Assembly: GCA_944321705.1 (NCBI GenBank)
Contig: CALUMG010000017.1
Span: forward strand, 1 to 49,395
Direction: 5' to 3'
Origin: an uncultured Muribaculaceae bacterium
Lineage (GTDB): Bacteria > Bacteroidota > Bacteroidia > Bacteroidales > Muribaculaceae
Length of the DNA stretch: 49,395 nucleotides
Of the stretch, positions 36,794 through 45,797 are shown one piece after another. Numbering within the stretch: position 1 is the stretch's first letter; each line of letters opens with the position of its first letter. Below the pieces are notes generated by a model. That model had not been told where the DNA came from. It did not search any database and saw nothing but the letters and a program-made list of their open reading frames with translations. The translations under genes were made by a program, and so were the position numbers.

Positions 36794-37764
36794 TGGGAAA
36801 AGAGCCTCTTGTTTCGATAATTGTTCCGGCTTATAATGTCGCTTCGGTGTTGAAGCGATGCCTTGACAGCATCGTCGCGCAAACTTATCATCGCATCGAG
36901 GTCGTCGTGGTGGATGACGGCAGCAAGGACGCAACAGGAGTGATTGCCGATGAAATGGCTGCGACCGACGATCGTATCCGCGTGATACACAAGGAGAACG
37001 GTGGAGTGGGAGCCGCCCGCAATGCTGCATTGGACGCGGCTTGCGGCGAATGGGTGACATTTGTAGATGCCGACGATTATCTTGAACCGGATTTCATTGC
37101 AAGCCTGCTTGCCGGAGAAGAATGCGACCTCATGGTAGGCGGATACAACACTGTCGGAGCAAATGAAATTCCCGACATGGAATATTCCATGTCGATTGCA
37201 CATGATGAAGCCGAGATGCGCCCTCTGCTTGAAGAACACCTCACCGACATGACATTCCTTTGTCCTTGGGGCAAACTGTTCCGCATGTCGATTATCAAGG
37301 AATATGGATTGTCGTTCAATTGCGACATGCGCATAGGCGAAGATGTGGTGTTAGTGTGGAATTATCTGACTCATTGTTCTTCGTTAGCCTTGAAACCGGG
37401 CAGGAATTATGATTATTACACTGAATCGGCCGATTTCAAATATGCTTCGGACGAAAAGACAGCATTGTCGACCATAAGACGGATATTTGAGCCTCTTGAC
37501 AAGCTCGTGGCAAAGACTGGCATGAACCCCGAAAAAGCTCGTTGCCACATCTTGAACTACTATATTTGGCTGTATAAGCTCTATGTGAAGCGCAATTACG
37601 GTCTTAAAGATATTTCCCGGTTGTCGGGTTTCTTCCGCAATGAACTCATATCCGGCTATTTCAAGGAATATAAAGGGCGTTCAAAAGACAAGATGTTGGT
37701 GCATTTGTTATTAAAAATGCACTTGACGGTTGTATTGTTCTTGCTTATAAAACTGTATTATTGA
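36790..37764 (+). CDS. Family 2 glycosyltransferase
   Basis: This 324-aa protein has VSIIVPAYNVASVLKRCLDS, VVDDGSKDATGVIAD, KENGGVGAARNAALDAA and FVDADDYLEPD (DADD). IGEDVVLVWNYL is a likely catalytic acidic region. It is a standard GT-A enzyme of the operon; sugar specificity cannot be read. Its stop overlaps the region just before the next start. Confidence 0.9.
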   Translation: MMGKEPLVSIIVPAYNVASVLKRCLDSIVAQTYHRIEVVVVDDGSKDATGVIADEMAATDDRIRVIHKENGGVGAARNAALDAACGEWVTFVDADDYLEPDFIASLLAGEECDLMVGGYNTVGANEIPDMEYSMSIAHDEAEMRPLLEEHLTDMTFLCPWGKLFRMSIIKEYGLSFNCDMRIGEDVVLVWNYLTHCSSLALKPGRNYDYYTESADFKYASDEKTALSTIRRIFEPLDKLVAKTGMNPEKARCHILNYYIWLYKLYVKRNYGLKDISRLSGFFRNELISGYFKEYKGRSKDKMLVHLLLKMHLTVVLFLLIKLYY

Positions 37765-37766
37765 GG

Positions 37767-38744
37767 ATGATAAGCATCATAACTCCTGTTTACAAAGCGG
37801 AGGATTTCATAGAGCGTTGCGCCGTGTCGTTGTTTGAGCAGACTTATGCCGACATCGAGTATATCTTTGTCGACGACTGCACGCCCGATGCAAGTATCGA
37901 GCGCTTGCAACGGGTGATTGAGCGTTATCCGTCACGGCAGCCGCAAGTGAAAATCGTGCGTCATTCGGTCAATCGTGGCGTTGCAGCAGCCCGTAATTCA
38001 GGACTCGATGCGGCGACAGGTGAATATATTTACTATGTCGATGCCGATGACTGGCTTGAAAAGGATGCGATAGGGCAGATGTGCGACAAGGCCAAGCAAA
38101 CCGGTGCCGACATCGTGGCGTGTGGATGGTATCTCACGTTCAGCAAGAATGAACGTCGCATGCCGATGCCGAGTTATGCCGATGCCGAAACTGCCTTGCG
38201 CGGAATGCTTTCGGGACAGATGCGGTGGAACTTGTGGCTGTACATGATAAAGCATGAATTGTACACGCGTCATGTAATCCGCTATGTCGAGGGGGAAAAC
38301 TTGGGCGAGGACATGTTGGTGCTTGTGAAGCTCTTTTCGAGGGCGCAAAGCATTGCATTTGTCGATAAGGCACTGTATCACTACACGAAGCAAAACGACA
38401 ATTCGATTACGCAGATGAAACCGTCGCAACAGATGGCTCGGTTGATGCCGAACTTGAACGCGGTGGTGAAATATATCACAGAAAACTTCGGGAATCGTTA
38501 CGAAAAGGAGATAAATTTCTTCAAGTTGAACGCCAAGATGCCTCTTCTCATAACTGATGATGAGGAATCGTACAAGGTGTGGACCGACTGTTTCCCCGAA
38601 GCCAATAAATATATAATGCAGAATACCATGCAGACCTATCGTATGCGACTTGTGCAACAGATGGCTGCAAAAGGTAGATTCGGGCTGGTGAAACTTTATT
38701 ACCGGCTGATATTCAAGTTTATTTACGGAATCTTATACAGATGA
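37767..38744 (+). CDS. Family 2 glycosyltransferase
   Basis: ATG 37767 (MISIITPVYKAEDFIERC) is chosen because the family begins there; the frame extends 2 codons to TTG 37761. The 325-aa protein has YIFVDDCTPDASIE, NRGVAAARNSGLDAA and YVDADDWLEKDA (DADD). LGEDMLVLVKLFS is the likely catalytic acidic region. Its stop overlaps the polymerase start by 4 nt. Confidence 0.9.
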   Translation: MISIITPVYKAEDFIERCAVSLFEQTYADIEYIFVDDCTPDASIERLQRVIERYPSRQPQVKIVRHSVNRGVAAARNSGLDAATGEYIYYVDADDWLEKDAIGQMCDKAKQTGADIVACGWYLTFSKNERRMPMPSYADAETALRGMLSGQMRWNLWLYMIKHELYTRHVIRYVEGENLGEDMLVLVKLFSRAQSIAFVDKALYHYTKQNDNSITQMKPSQQMARLMPNLNAVVKYITENFGNRYEKEINFFKLNAKMPLLITDDEESYKVWTDCFPEANKYIMQNTMQTYRMRLVQQMAAKGRFGLVKLYYRLIFKFIYGILYR

Positions 38745-40048
38745 TTAAGTTGATGGCAATATTGATTACGGGAATACTTTGTTCACTCTATATGTTCCCG
38801 TTCTCATTCACTTTCTTTCCTGTCGGCAACACAAAGATTTATCTTGCCGTCCTCGGCGCGTTGATGTTTGCGTTTGACCGCATAAGCAAGAACAACGGCC
38901 CTGTCGTTAGCCGCACGATGCTCAATGTGTCTCTTGCAGCCATAGCTGTTTCAATGGCCGGTGTGTTGTCGCTTGCTTATAACGGAGCTACCGACACGAC
39001 TTATGCCCAGTATGTCATATTGATGTGGGTGTGGGTTGGCGCTGCCTATTTTGTAGTGAAGTGCATTGAGCGCGTGCATGGGAAAGTCACGCTCGAGATA
39101 GTGGCGTTGTATTTCATAGGCATGTGCGTGGCGCAATGCGCGTTTGCGTTGATGAACGAGTTTATTCCGGCATTTAAGAATATCGTTGATGCGGTTGTGG
39201 AGCAAGGTACTGAAAACTTGAATGAATTGGATCGCATGTATGGCATTGGCGCATCGTTGGATACCGCCGGAAGCCGTTTCGCATGTGCATTGATATTACT
39301 TGGCTATCTAATGGTCAAACGCGCTGACGATTCAAAACGCATGTTGGCGTATATCGTCATGTACTTGTTCATCGTCGTGGCCGGCAACATGGTTGCGCGC
39401 ACCACTTTGGCCGGGATAGCCATTTCAGGCTGCTATTTTCTTTACGCGCTTTGGCAAGGAAAGTCACGGGAAGTATCGAGAGTGTTCGTCTATTTCGGCA
39501 TAATGCTTTTGGTGGCAGTTCCGTTTGTCGGCTATTTGTACATGACTTCGCCGGAGGTGAATAAGTTGATTCAGTTCGCATTTGAATACGCTTTCAATTT
39601 CTTTGAAGAAGGAAGTCTGGAGACAGGTTCGACCAACGACCTCTTGGCAATGTGGACGTATGTTCCTACAGAACTGAAGACATGGATAATAGGTGACGGA
39701 TATTTCATGTCTCCCTATTTAACAAATCCATATTATGTAGGTTCTTTTGACGTAACGTGGGGCTTTTACATGTCAACCGATGTTGGCTACTTGCGTTTTA
39801 TATATTATTTCGGACTGATAGGATTGTTTACATTCATTTGGTTTTTCGTTCGTTGCACTCGCGAGTGCATGAAGAAATTCCCGGTCGACAAGGCTGTGTT
39901 TGTCATGTTACTTGCCATGAACCTCATTTTGTGGGCTAAAGTATCGACCGACGTGTTTTTCATCTTCGCCTTGTTCCTAATGGTGGATCCTGTGCCCGAG
40001 GATATAGAACAGTCGATTATTGAAGAAAAAGAAAACGTGACGGCATGA
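38741..40048 (+). CDS. Wzy-like polysaccharide polymerase
   Basis: This 435-aa protein has roughly ten to twelve hydrophobic segments and a long soluble loop at about 270-330 (FNFFEEGSLETGSTNDLLAM). That architecture, with no transporter motif, fits an O-antigen ligase/Wzy-type polymerase that joins repeat units in the periplasm. Sequence conservation in this group is low, so the call rests on topology and on position in a flippase-containing operon. The C-terminus is a short acidic tail. It overlaps the next gene by 4 nt. Confidence 0.78.
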   Translation: MIKLMAILITGILCSLYMFPFSFTFFPVGNTKIYLAVLGALMFAFDRISKNNGPVVSRTMLNVSLAAIAVSMAGVLSLAYNGATDTTYAQYVILMWVWVGAAYFVVKCIERVHGKVTLEIVALYFIGMCVAQCAFALMNEFIPAFKNIVDAVVEQGTENLNELDRMYGIGASLDTAGSRFACALILLGYLMVKRADDSKRMLAYIVMYLFIVVAGNMVARTTLAGIAISGCYFLYALWQGKSREVSRVFVYFGIMLLVAVPFVGYLYMTSPEVNKLIQFAFEYAFNFFEEGSLETGSTNDLLAMWTYVPTELKTWIIGDGYFMSPYLTNPYYVGSFDVTWGFYMSTDVGYLRFIYYFGLIGLFTFIWFFVRCTRECMKKFPVDKAVFVMLLAMNLILWAKVSTDVFFIFALFLMVDPVPEDIEQSIIEEKENVTA

Positions 40049-41178
40049 AGATATTGTATTGCATAGCCGGGACTTATAATTCGGGAGGTATGGAGCGCGT
40101 GTTGAGCAACAAGGCCAATTACCTTGCAGCACACGGGCATGAGGTGACCATCGTCACCACCGACCAGCGTGGACAGGCTCCTTTCTTCGAACTTGACCGA
40201 CGCATACGCTGCATCGACATAGACGTGAATTACGAAACCAACAACGGGAAGTCGTTTTTCAACAAAGTGGCGCATTACCCGTTCAAGCAATTCAAGCACA
40301 AACGCCGTCTTGCCAAGGTCTTGAAGGAGATAAAGCCCGACATTGCAATATCCATGTTCTGCAATGACGCATCGTTGCTGCCTCGCATGAAAGATGGCAG
40401 CAAGAAGGTGCTTGAAATACATTTTTCGCGTTTCAAGCGGTTGCAATATGATCGTAAAGGCCTGTGGAGGCTTGCCGACAAGTGGCGAAACCGCAATGAG
40501 CTGAAAGTTGCTTCGCGTTTCGACCGTTTCGTCGTGTTGACGCATGAAGACAGCCGTTATTGGGGCGGCTTGTCCAACATGTCGGTCATTCCTAATGCTC
40601 GGACGTTCGTATGCGATGCTCCCGCTTCGCTCGACCGCCACAGGGTAATAGCCGTGGGACGATATACATATCAAAAAGGCTTTGACATGCTGCTCGACGC
40701 GTGGGCGCAAGTGTGCAAGCAGGTGAACGGCTGGGAATTGCACATCATCGGCGACGGGGAGTCGCGTGATGCTTTGGCAGTGCAAATCAAGGAACTATCG
40801 TTGCAGGACAGCGCGGTTTTGTGTCCTGCCACTAAAAATATCAAGGAAGCATATCAAGAAGCATCGATTCTCGTCATGTCGTCACGTTATGAGGGGTTTG
40901 GCATGGTTCTGCTCGAGGCTGCCACTGCCGGCGTGCCTGCCGTGAGCTTCGATTGCAAGTGCGGCCCATCGGAGATAATAAAGGACGGCGAGACGGGATT
41001 CCTCGTGGCTCCGGGCGACACGGCCAGTCTTGCCGAGAAGATGCTCATGTTGATGAAGGATGAGGCTTTACGCAAGAAGATGGGCAAGGCGGCATTTGCC
41101 GATTCGTCGCGATTCTCGACCGAAACGGTAATGAAACAGTGGACCGACTTGTTTGACGGGCTTGCCGGGAAAGCTTGA
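40045..41178 (+). CDS. Family 4 glycosyltransferase
   Basis: This 377-aa GT-B enzyme has the acceptor-side start MKILYCIAGTYNSGGMERVL with GGMERV glycine loop. The donor domain contains VIAVGRYTYQKGFDMLLDAW, the E-x7-E pair E283/E291 (EGFGMVLLE), and GPSEIIKDGETGFLV. It should be a retaining transferase at the cytoplasmic membrane. A 52-nt gap to the next gene holds no ORF I can support. Confidence 0.92.
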   Translation: MKILYCIAGTYNSGGMERVLSNKANYLAAHGHEVTIVTTDQRGQAPFFELDRRIRCIDIDVNYETNNGKSFFNKVAHYPFKQFKHKRRLAKVLKEIKPDIAISMFCNDASLLPRMKDGSKKVLEIHFSRFKRLQYDRKGLWRLADKWRNRNELKVASRFDRFVVLTHEDSRYWGGLSNMSVIPNARTFVCDAPASLDRHRVIAVGRYTYQKGFDMLLDAWAQVCKQVNGWELHIIGDGESRDALAVQIKELSLQDSAVLCPATKNIKEAYQEASILVMSSRYEGFGMVLLEAATAGVPAVSFDCKCGPSEIIKDGETGFLVAPGDTASLAEKMLMLMKDEALRKKMGKAAFADSSRFSTETVMKQWTDLFDGLAGKA

Positions 41179-41230
41179 TGGCGATTTTAAGTTGAGTATG
41201 AGTAAAGTGTTAGATTATATTGATTGAGGC

Positions 41231-42355
41231 ATGTTGAATAAAGTACCATTGATTGTGATTTCGGCCGTAGGGTTGCGGCAGGGTGGCACGTTGACAATCT
41301 TGCGCGATTGCTTGCGCTACCTTTCTTCGGCCGTGGCCGAAAAACGTATCAGGGTTGTCGCATTGGTGCACAAGCGCGAACTTGTCGATTTCCCGGGCAT
41401 AGAATATATCGAGATGCCCGACGTAATCAAGAGCTGGTCGCGGCGGTTGTGGTGCGAATATGTGACAATGCATGGCATTTCCAAGCAGTTGCCCGAGGCC
41501 GATTTGTGGCTGTCGATGCACGACACCACGCCGCGCGTCCATGCACGCCGGCAGGCCGTGTATTGCCAAACGTCGTTCCCGTTCTACAAGAGGCGCATGC
41601 TTGATTTCTATTTCAATTACAAGATAGCGTTGTTCTCGTTGCTGACACGATTTGCCTATCGCATAAACGTGCATCGCAATTGCTATCTCGTGGTGCAGCA
41701 ACAGTGGTTCAGAGACGGATTGAGCAAGATGCTCAATGTCGACAAGTCGCGTTTCATCGTCGCTCCGCCCGAGCAAATGCCTGTCGATGTCGTTGCCGAC
41801 AAGGTTGAATTGCCATGTTACACTTTCTTCTACCCTTCGGCCCCCGACTGCCATAAGAATTTCGAGGCTTTGTGCGAAGCCGCCTCGAAGCTCGAACAGG
41901 AAGTGGGCAAGGGCGTGTTCAAGGCGGTGGTGACGCTATCGGGTAAGGAGAACCGCTACACACGTTGGCTATATGCCAAGTGGGGCAATGTCGATTCCAT
42001 CGATTTTGCCGGTTACATGAATAAATCAAAATTGTATGGATATTATGAGGCGGCCGATTGCCTTGTGTTCCCCTCGAAGGTGGAAACATGGGGGCTGCCG
42101 ATAAGTGAATTCGGGTCTACGGGCAAGCCGATGATAATTGCCGACTGCCCATACGCCCACGGAACAGCTTCGGGCTTCGAGAAAGTGGCCTATTTTGACG
42201 CGTGCCGGCCCGATGTCTTGAAATCATTGATGAAAAAAGCCCTTGATGGCGACCACACCTGCTTCCATGCACAGCCGACGATAACCATCGACGAGCCCGA
42301 AGCAAGGTCGTGGGAAGAACTTTTCGCAATGTTGCTTGGTAAAGGTAAAATATGA
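41231..42355 (+). CDS. Family 4 glycosyltransferase
   Basis: This 374-aa GT-B protein has a start VISAVGLRQGGTLTILRDCL and a middle SMHDTTPRVHARRQAVYCQT. The donor domain contains YPSAPDCHKNFEALCEAASK and the E-x7-E pair E285/E293 (ETWGLPISE). The HKNFE motif is seen in GT4 enzymes adding mannose- or rhamnose-type sugars, but specificity is open. The gene lies between two other GT4 genes, with 12 nt to the PqqD fusion gene downstream. Confidence 0.88.
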   Translation: MLNKVPLIVISAVGLRQGGTLTILRDCLRYLSSAVAEKRIRVVALVHKRELVDFPGIEYIEMPDVIKSWSRRLWCEYVTMHGISKQLPEADLWLSMHDTTPRVHARRQAVYCQTSFPFYKRRMLDFYFNYKIALFSLLTRFAYRINVHRNCYLVVQQQWFRDGLSKMLNVDKSRFIVAPPEQMPVDVVADKVELPCYTFFYPSAPDCHKNFEALCEAASKLEQEVGKGVFKAVVTLSGKENRYTRWLYAKWGNVDSIDFAGYMNKSKLYGYYEAADCLVFPSKVETWGLPISEFGSTGKPMIIADCPYAHGTASGFEKVAYFDACRPDVLKSLMKKALDGDHTCFHAQPTITIDEPEARSWEELFAMLLGKGKI

Positions 42356-42367
42356 ATAAAATGTCAA

Positions 42368-43798
42368 ATGTCGAGCTTTAGAACAATGATCTTACATTTA
42401 GGAAAATTTTATCCATTCAATGGTGGAATGGAAAAGGCAATCTTAGACATCGTTGAAGATTTTTCAAGTCGAGACGTTACTTGCGACCTGTTGTGCATAG
42501 CGACAGGGAAACCCGGCGTGACGAAATTGAACGAACACTGCCACATCGATGCGGCATCGTCGATTTGGCATTGCAATTCAGTGTCAATTTCTCCGGCGAT
42601 GATTGGCAAATTGCGGAAAATATGCAACCGCTATGACATCATCCACATTCATTGTCCCAACCCGATGGCAAATTTGGCTCTTTTCTTGTCGGGATACAAA
42701 GGAAAAGTGGTACTGCACTGGCATAGCGACATTTTGCGCCAAAAAATAATGTTGAAATTCTACAAGCCGCTGCAAACGTGGCTCATAAACCGTGCCGATG
42801 TCATAATCGGGACATCGCCTGTTTATCTCGACAAGTCTCCGTTCCTGCAAGATGCCAAAAACAAGGTTGCAGTTGTGCCTCTGGGGGTAAGCAAGGTTCA
42901 TCCATCGCCCGATGGAGTCAAAGCCATAAAGGATAGATATGCAGGACGCAAAATCGTGTTTGCGCTCGGACGATTGGTAGAATACAAGGGTTTCAAGTAC
43001 TTGATAGACGCAGCCCGGTCGCTCGGCGATGATTTCGTGGTGCTGATAGGCGGAACCGGACCGCTTCACTCTCAATTGGACCAACAGATAAAGGAAAATA
43101 ATCTTCAAGACAAGGTGAAATTGCTCGGATATGTCCCCGACAAGGATGTGAACGACTATTACGGCGCTTGCGACGTATTCTGCCTTAGCTCGATATGGAA
43201 AACCGAGGCGTTCGGCATGGTGCAGATTGAAGCCATGTCGTGCGGAAAGCCTGTCGTGGCCACCAACATCGAAGGGTCGGGCGTGCCTTGGGTCAACAAG
43301 GACGGATATTCAGGGCTGAACGTGGAACCCGAAAATTCCGAGGCTCTTGCACAGGCGATAATGAAGATTACCGAATCGGAAGAAACTTACAACACATATT
43401 CGTCAAACGCACTTCGACGATACAATGAAATGTTCTCGAAGGAAAAGATGCTGAACGAGTATGAACAGATATATAATTCGCTGGTTGAAGAACGAGCTAT
43501 TGAAAAAGAACCTGAAATGATATTTGATAGAATGATTAAAAATGGCCTGAAACTAAGAAAATTGGGTTCTAAGTACATGGTTGTCGACACTTGCGCGAAA
43601 AATGTGAATCTGAGCAACGTGTTTACGCTCAATGAAACTGCCGCGCAGCTATGGATGCAACTTGAACGCCGCGATGCCTCGCCCGAGGAGCTGGCCGACA
43701 AGTTGTGCGAAGAATACGACGTTGACAAGGACACCGCCTTGAACGATGTGGAACGTCAACTGTCGGAATGGAGAGAATTCGGATTGATTGTCGGGTGA
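42368..43798 (+). CDS. Family 4 glycosyltransferase fused to a C-terminal PqqD-like domain
   Basis: This 476-aa protein carries a complete GT4 in residues 1 to about 375. The start is LGKFYPFNGGMEKAILDIVE, with IIHIHCPNPMAN, FALGRLVEYKGFKYLIDAA and the E-x7-E pair E280/E288 (EAFGMVQIE). After a short linker, residues 396-476 form a PqqD-like domain: LRKLGSKYMVVDTCAKNVNL, FTLNETAAQLWMQLER, LADKLCEEYDVDKDTALNDV and WREFGLIVG. PqqD domains bind leader peptides in RiPP pathways and also occur in HprK-linked polysaccharide loci. The fusion ties that function directly to a sugar transferase. The frame is continuous, with a 4-nt overlap (GTGA) to the nucleotidyltransferase-like gene. Confidence 0.88.
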   Translation: MSSFRTMILHLGKFYPFNGGMEKAILDIVEDFSSRDVTCDLLCIATGKPGVTKLNEHCHIDAASSIWHCNSVSISPAMIGKLRKICNRYDIIHIHCPNPMANLALFLSGYKGKVVLHWHSDILRQKIMLKFYKPLQTWLINRADVIIGTSPVYLDKSPFLQDAKNKVAVVPLGVSKVHPSPDGVKAIKDRYAGRKIVFALGRLVEYKGFKYLIDAARSLGDDFVVLIGGTGPLHSQLDQQIKENNLQDKVKLLGYVPDKDVNDYYGACDVFCLSSIWKTEAFGMVQIEAMSCGKPVVATNIEGSGVPWVNKDGYSGLNVEPENSEALAQAIMKITESEETYNTYSSNALRRYNEMFSKEKMLNEYEQIYNSLVEERAIEKEPEMIFDRMIKNGLKLRKLGSKYMVVDTCAKNVNLSNVFTLNETAAQLWMQLERRDASPEELADKLCEEYDVDKDTALNDVERQLSEWREFGLIVG

Positions 43799-44886
43799 AC
43801 AAGGATAAGGAAATATTGCTTGCTTTGTTGCAAGCCGGCATGTGGGAAAGATGTCCCGACGACATCTCTTTGTTCCGCACGTCCGACGCAAGCTGGAGCA
43901 ACGTGTTCCGCATGGCGCGATGCCAGACGGTTACGGGCATCGTGTATCATGGGCTGAGCTTCCTTCCCGAGGAACTTCTGCCGCCCGAGAACCTGTTGCT
44001 GCAATGGGTGACGGCTGTCGACGGCATCGAGCGGAAAAATCGCAAGATGAACCATGTCTTGGCCGAGCTGTATGCATTCTTCCGTGCCAACGGGCTGGAG
44101 CCGGTGCTGCAAAAGGGGCAAGGAGTAGCCGCGCTGTATGAGACGCCGATGTTGCGTGAATGCGGCGACATAGATTTCTATTTCCCCGACAAGAACGACC
44201 GTAAACGCGCCATCAAGTTGGTTAAGGAGCATCACTGCGTGGTGAAGAGCAAGGCCGACGACAGCGTTTGCTACAAGTGGAAAGGAGTCCATGTGGAGCA
44301 TCACGGTCAGTTGCTCGACTTGAGCAGCCCTTGTACTCAGAAGTATTTGAAGAAATTGGAGCAAGAGGCCGGTTTTGATAAAATGTCGTTGTCGCTCGAC
44401 GGCTCCGACATCGAGGTTTCCATCCCGTCGCCGATGCTCAACCTGTTGCTGTTGAACACCCACATCTTGAAGCATGCCTTCGGGCTTGGCATAGGCTTGC
44501 GCCAGTTATGCGACATGGCGCGTGCGTGCTACAAGCTGGAAGGAAAATTCGACGTCGACGAGATGAAGAAGATTTGCAACAAGGTAGGGCTTGGAAAGTG
44601 GAGCATGCTGCTCAATGCCGCGCTGGTGAGCCATGTAGGGTTGAGTCCGCGCGACTTGCCTTATCCCGACATCGCGCTGTCTACGAGGCCTTTGCTCGAC
44701 ATAATATGGAACGGCGGCAACTTCGGGCAATATGCATCCGACCGTGCCGGCCAGTCACAGACTATATTTTCTCGCAAGATATACACGTCGCAGTCGTTTC
44801 TGCGCAACGTGAAGTTTTCGTGCCGGTATGCCCCTGCCGAGGCATTCTGGACTTTCATGACTTTGTTAAAAGGACAATTCAGATGA
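43795..44886 (+). CDS. Nucleotidyltransferase-fold protein, PF14907 type
   Basis: A GTG start at 43795 overlapping the previous stop (GTGA) is preferred because neighbours use the same 4-nt overlap; ATG 43768 upstream is in the same frame and possible. The protein is 363 aa. The block VLQKGQGVAALY (KG at 107-108) and the GDID metal motif (124-127) are hallmarks of the uncharacterised nucleotidyltransferase family PF14907. A helical C-terminal part follows (NLLLLNTHILKHAFGLGIGL, RQLCDMA). This family recurs next to PqqD and HprK-like genes in polysaccharide and RiPP-like loci. Substrate unknown. It overlaps the kinase-like gene by 4 nt. Confidence 0.82.
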   Translation: MNKDKEILLALLQAGMWERCPDDISLFRTSDASWSNVFRMARCQTVTGIVYHGLSFLPEELLPPENLLLQWVTAVDGIERKNRKMNHVLAELYAFFRANGLEPVLQKGQGVAALYETPMLRECGDIDFYFPDKNDRKRAIKLVKEHHCVVKSKADDSVCYKWKGVHVEHHGQLLDLSSPCTQKYLKKLEQEAGFDKMSLSLDGSDIEVSIPSPMLNLLLLNTHILKHAFGLGIGLRQLCDMARACYKLEGKFDVDEMKKICNKVGLGKWSMLLNAALVSHVGLSPRDLPYPDIALSTRPLLDIIWNGGNFGQYASDRAGQSQTIFSRKIYTSQSFLRNVKFSCRYAPAEAFWTFMTLLKGQFR

Positions 44887-45782
44887 TTATTGACTATAAT
44901 TTCCGAGTGGCCGGTTTCATCCTGTGCCTGCATGTGCATCAGGAAATCGACATCGACTCTATGTTGCCGTCGTTCGTGCCGTTTCGTTGCGACGATGGCA
45001 AGCAGGACGAGAAATTGCTCGACTTGACCTTGCTGCCTGCCGGCGAGTCGCTGCCCGACGAGCCTGTCGCGCTTGTCGAGGAGGTATCGAGCGGAATGGG
45101 GATGATGAGGCTTTACTCTACCGCCGACGGCAGCATGTATCGCTTGAAGATAGGTCGCTCGACGGGCGTATTTTCAAACGAAATGGAATCGTCGGCCGAT
45201 TTTTCCGTGTCGCGGGCAGTCGTCGACATGGACGATGCCAATGCCGGGCAAGTCATCGGCTTGATGCTGCGCATGGCATTTGCGCAGGCCGCGCTTCTCA
45301 GGAGCGCGGTGATGATTCACGCCTCGGCAGTGCATGTCGACGGCCGTGCCTATTTGTTCATGGGTCGCAGCGGCACGGGCAAGAGCACCCATGCTGCATT
45401 GTGGCAGAAGGCCGTGCCTCATTGCGCCCTGCTCAACGACGACAGTCCTATCGTCAGGATAGTCGGCGGCGTTGCCGTGGCCTATGGCTCCCCGTGGAGC
45501 GGCAAGACCCCCTGCTACAAGGACCTGTCGTTCCCCATCGGCGGAATGGTGCGCTTGCGCCAGTCGTCCGAAAACCGATTCTTCAAGCGCGAAGGGGTGG
45601 ACGCTTTTGTGGCTCTTTATCCCGGATGCTCGGTCATCATCAGCGACCGCAGGCTCTACGACAGCCTGTGCGACACGCTCGCCCGGCTGGCCGTGCTGGT
45701 GCCGGTGGCCACGCTCGATTGCCGTCCCGACACCGATGCCGCGCTGTTGTGTCTGCATAAATTGAATGATAGTAGAATTTAA
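44883..45782 (+). CDS. HprK-like kinase (HPr kinase-related)
   Basis: ATG 44883, in a 4-nt overlap, is the right start; the frame runs open far upstream only as an overlap with the preceding gene. The 299-aa protein has an N-terminal unique part. The HprK fold follows with IHASAV (H146), the Walker A loop GRSGTGKST (161-169), LLNDDSP (183-189) with paired Asp, and YGSPWSGK (201-208). True HPr kinase acts on Ser46 of HPr with carbon-catabolite control in Firmicutes. Here, with no PTS genes nearby and a PqqD domain and PF14907 protein beside it, it is the HprK-related type of polysaccharide/RiPP-like loci, target unknown. Confidence 0.85.
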   Translation: MIIDYNFRVAGFILCLHVHQEIDIDSMLPSFVPFRCDDGKQDEKLLDLTLLPAGESLPDEPVALVEEVSSGMGMMRLYSTADGSMYRLKIGRSTGVFSNEMESSADFSVSRAVVDMDDANAGQVIGLMLRMAFAQAALLRSAVMIHASAVHVDGRAYLFMGRSGTGKSTHAALWQKAVPHCALLNDDSPIVRIVGGVAVAYGSPWSGKTPCYKDLSFPIGGMVRLRQSSENRFFKREGVDAFVALYPGCSVIISDRRLYDSLCDTLARLAVLVPVATLDCRPDTDAALLCLHKLNDSRI

Positions 45783-45797
45783 TATAATACCGGTATT

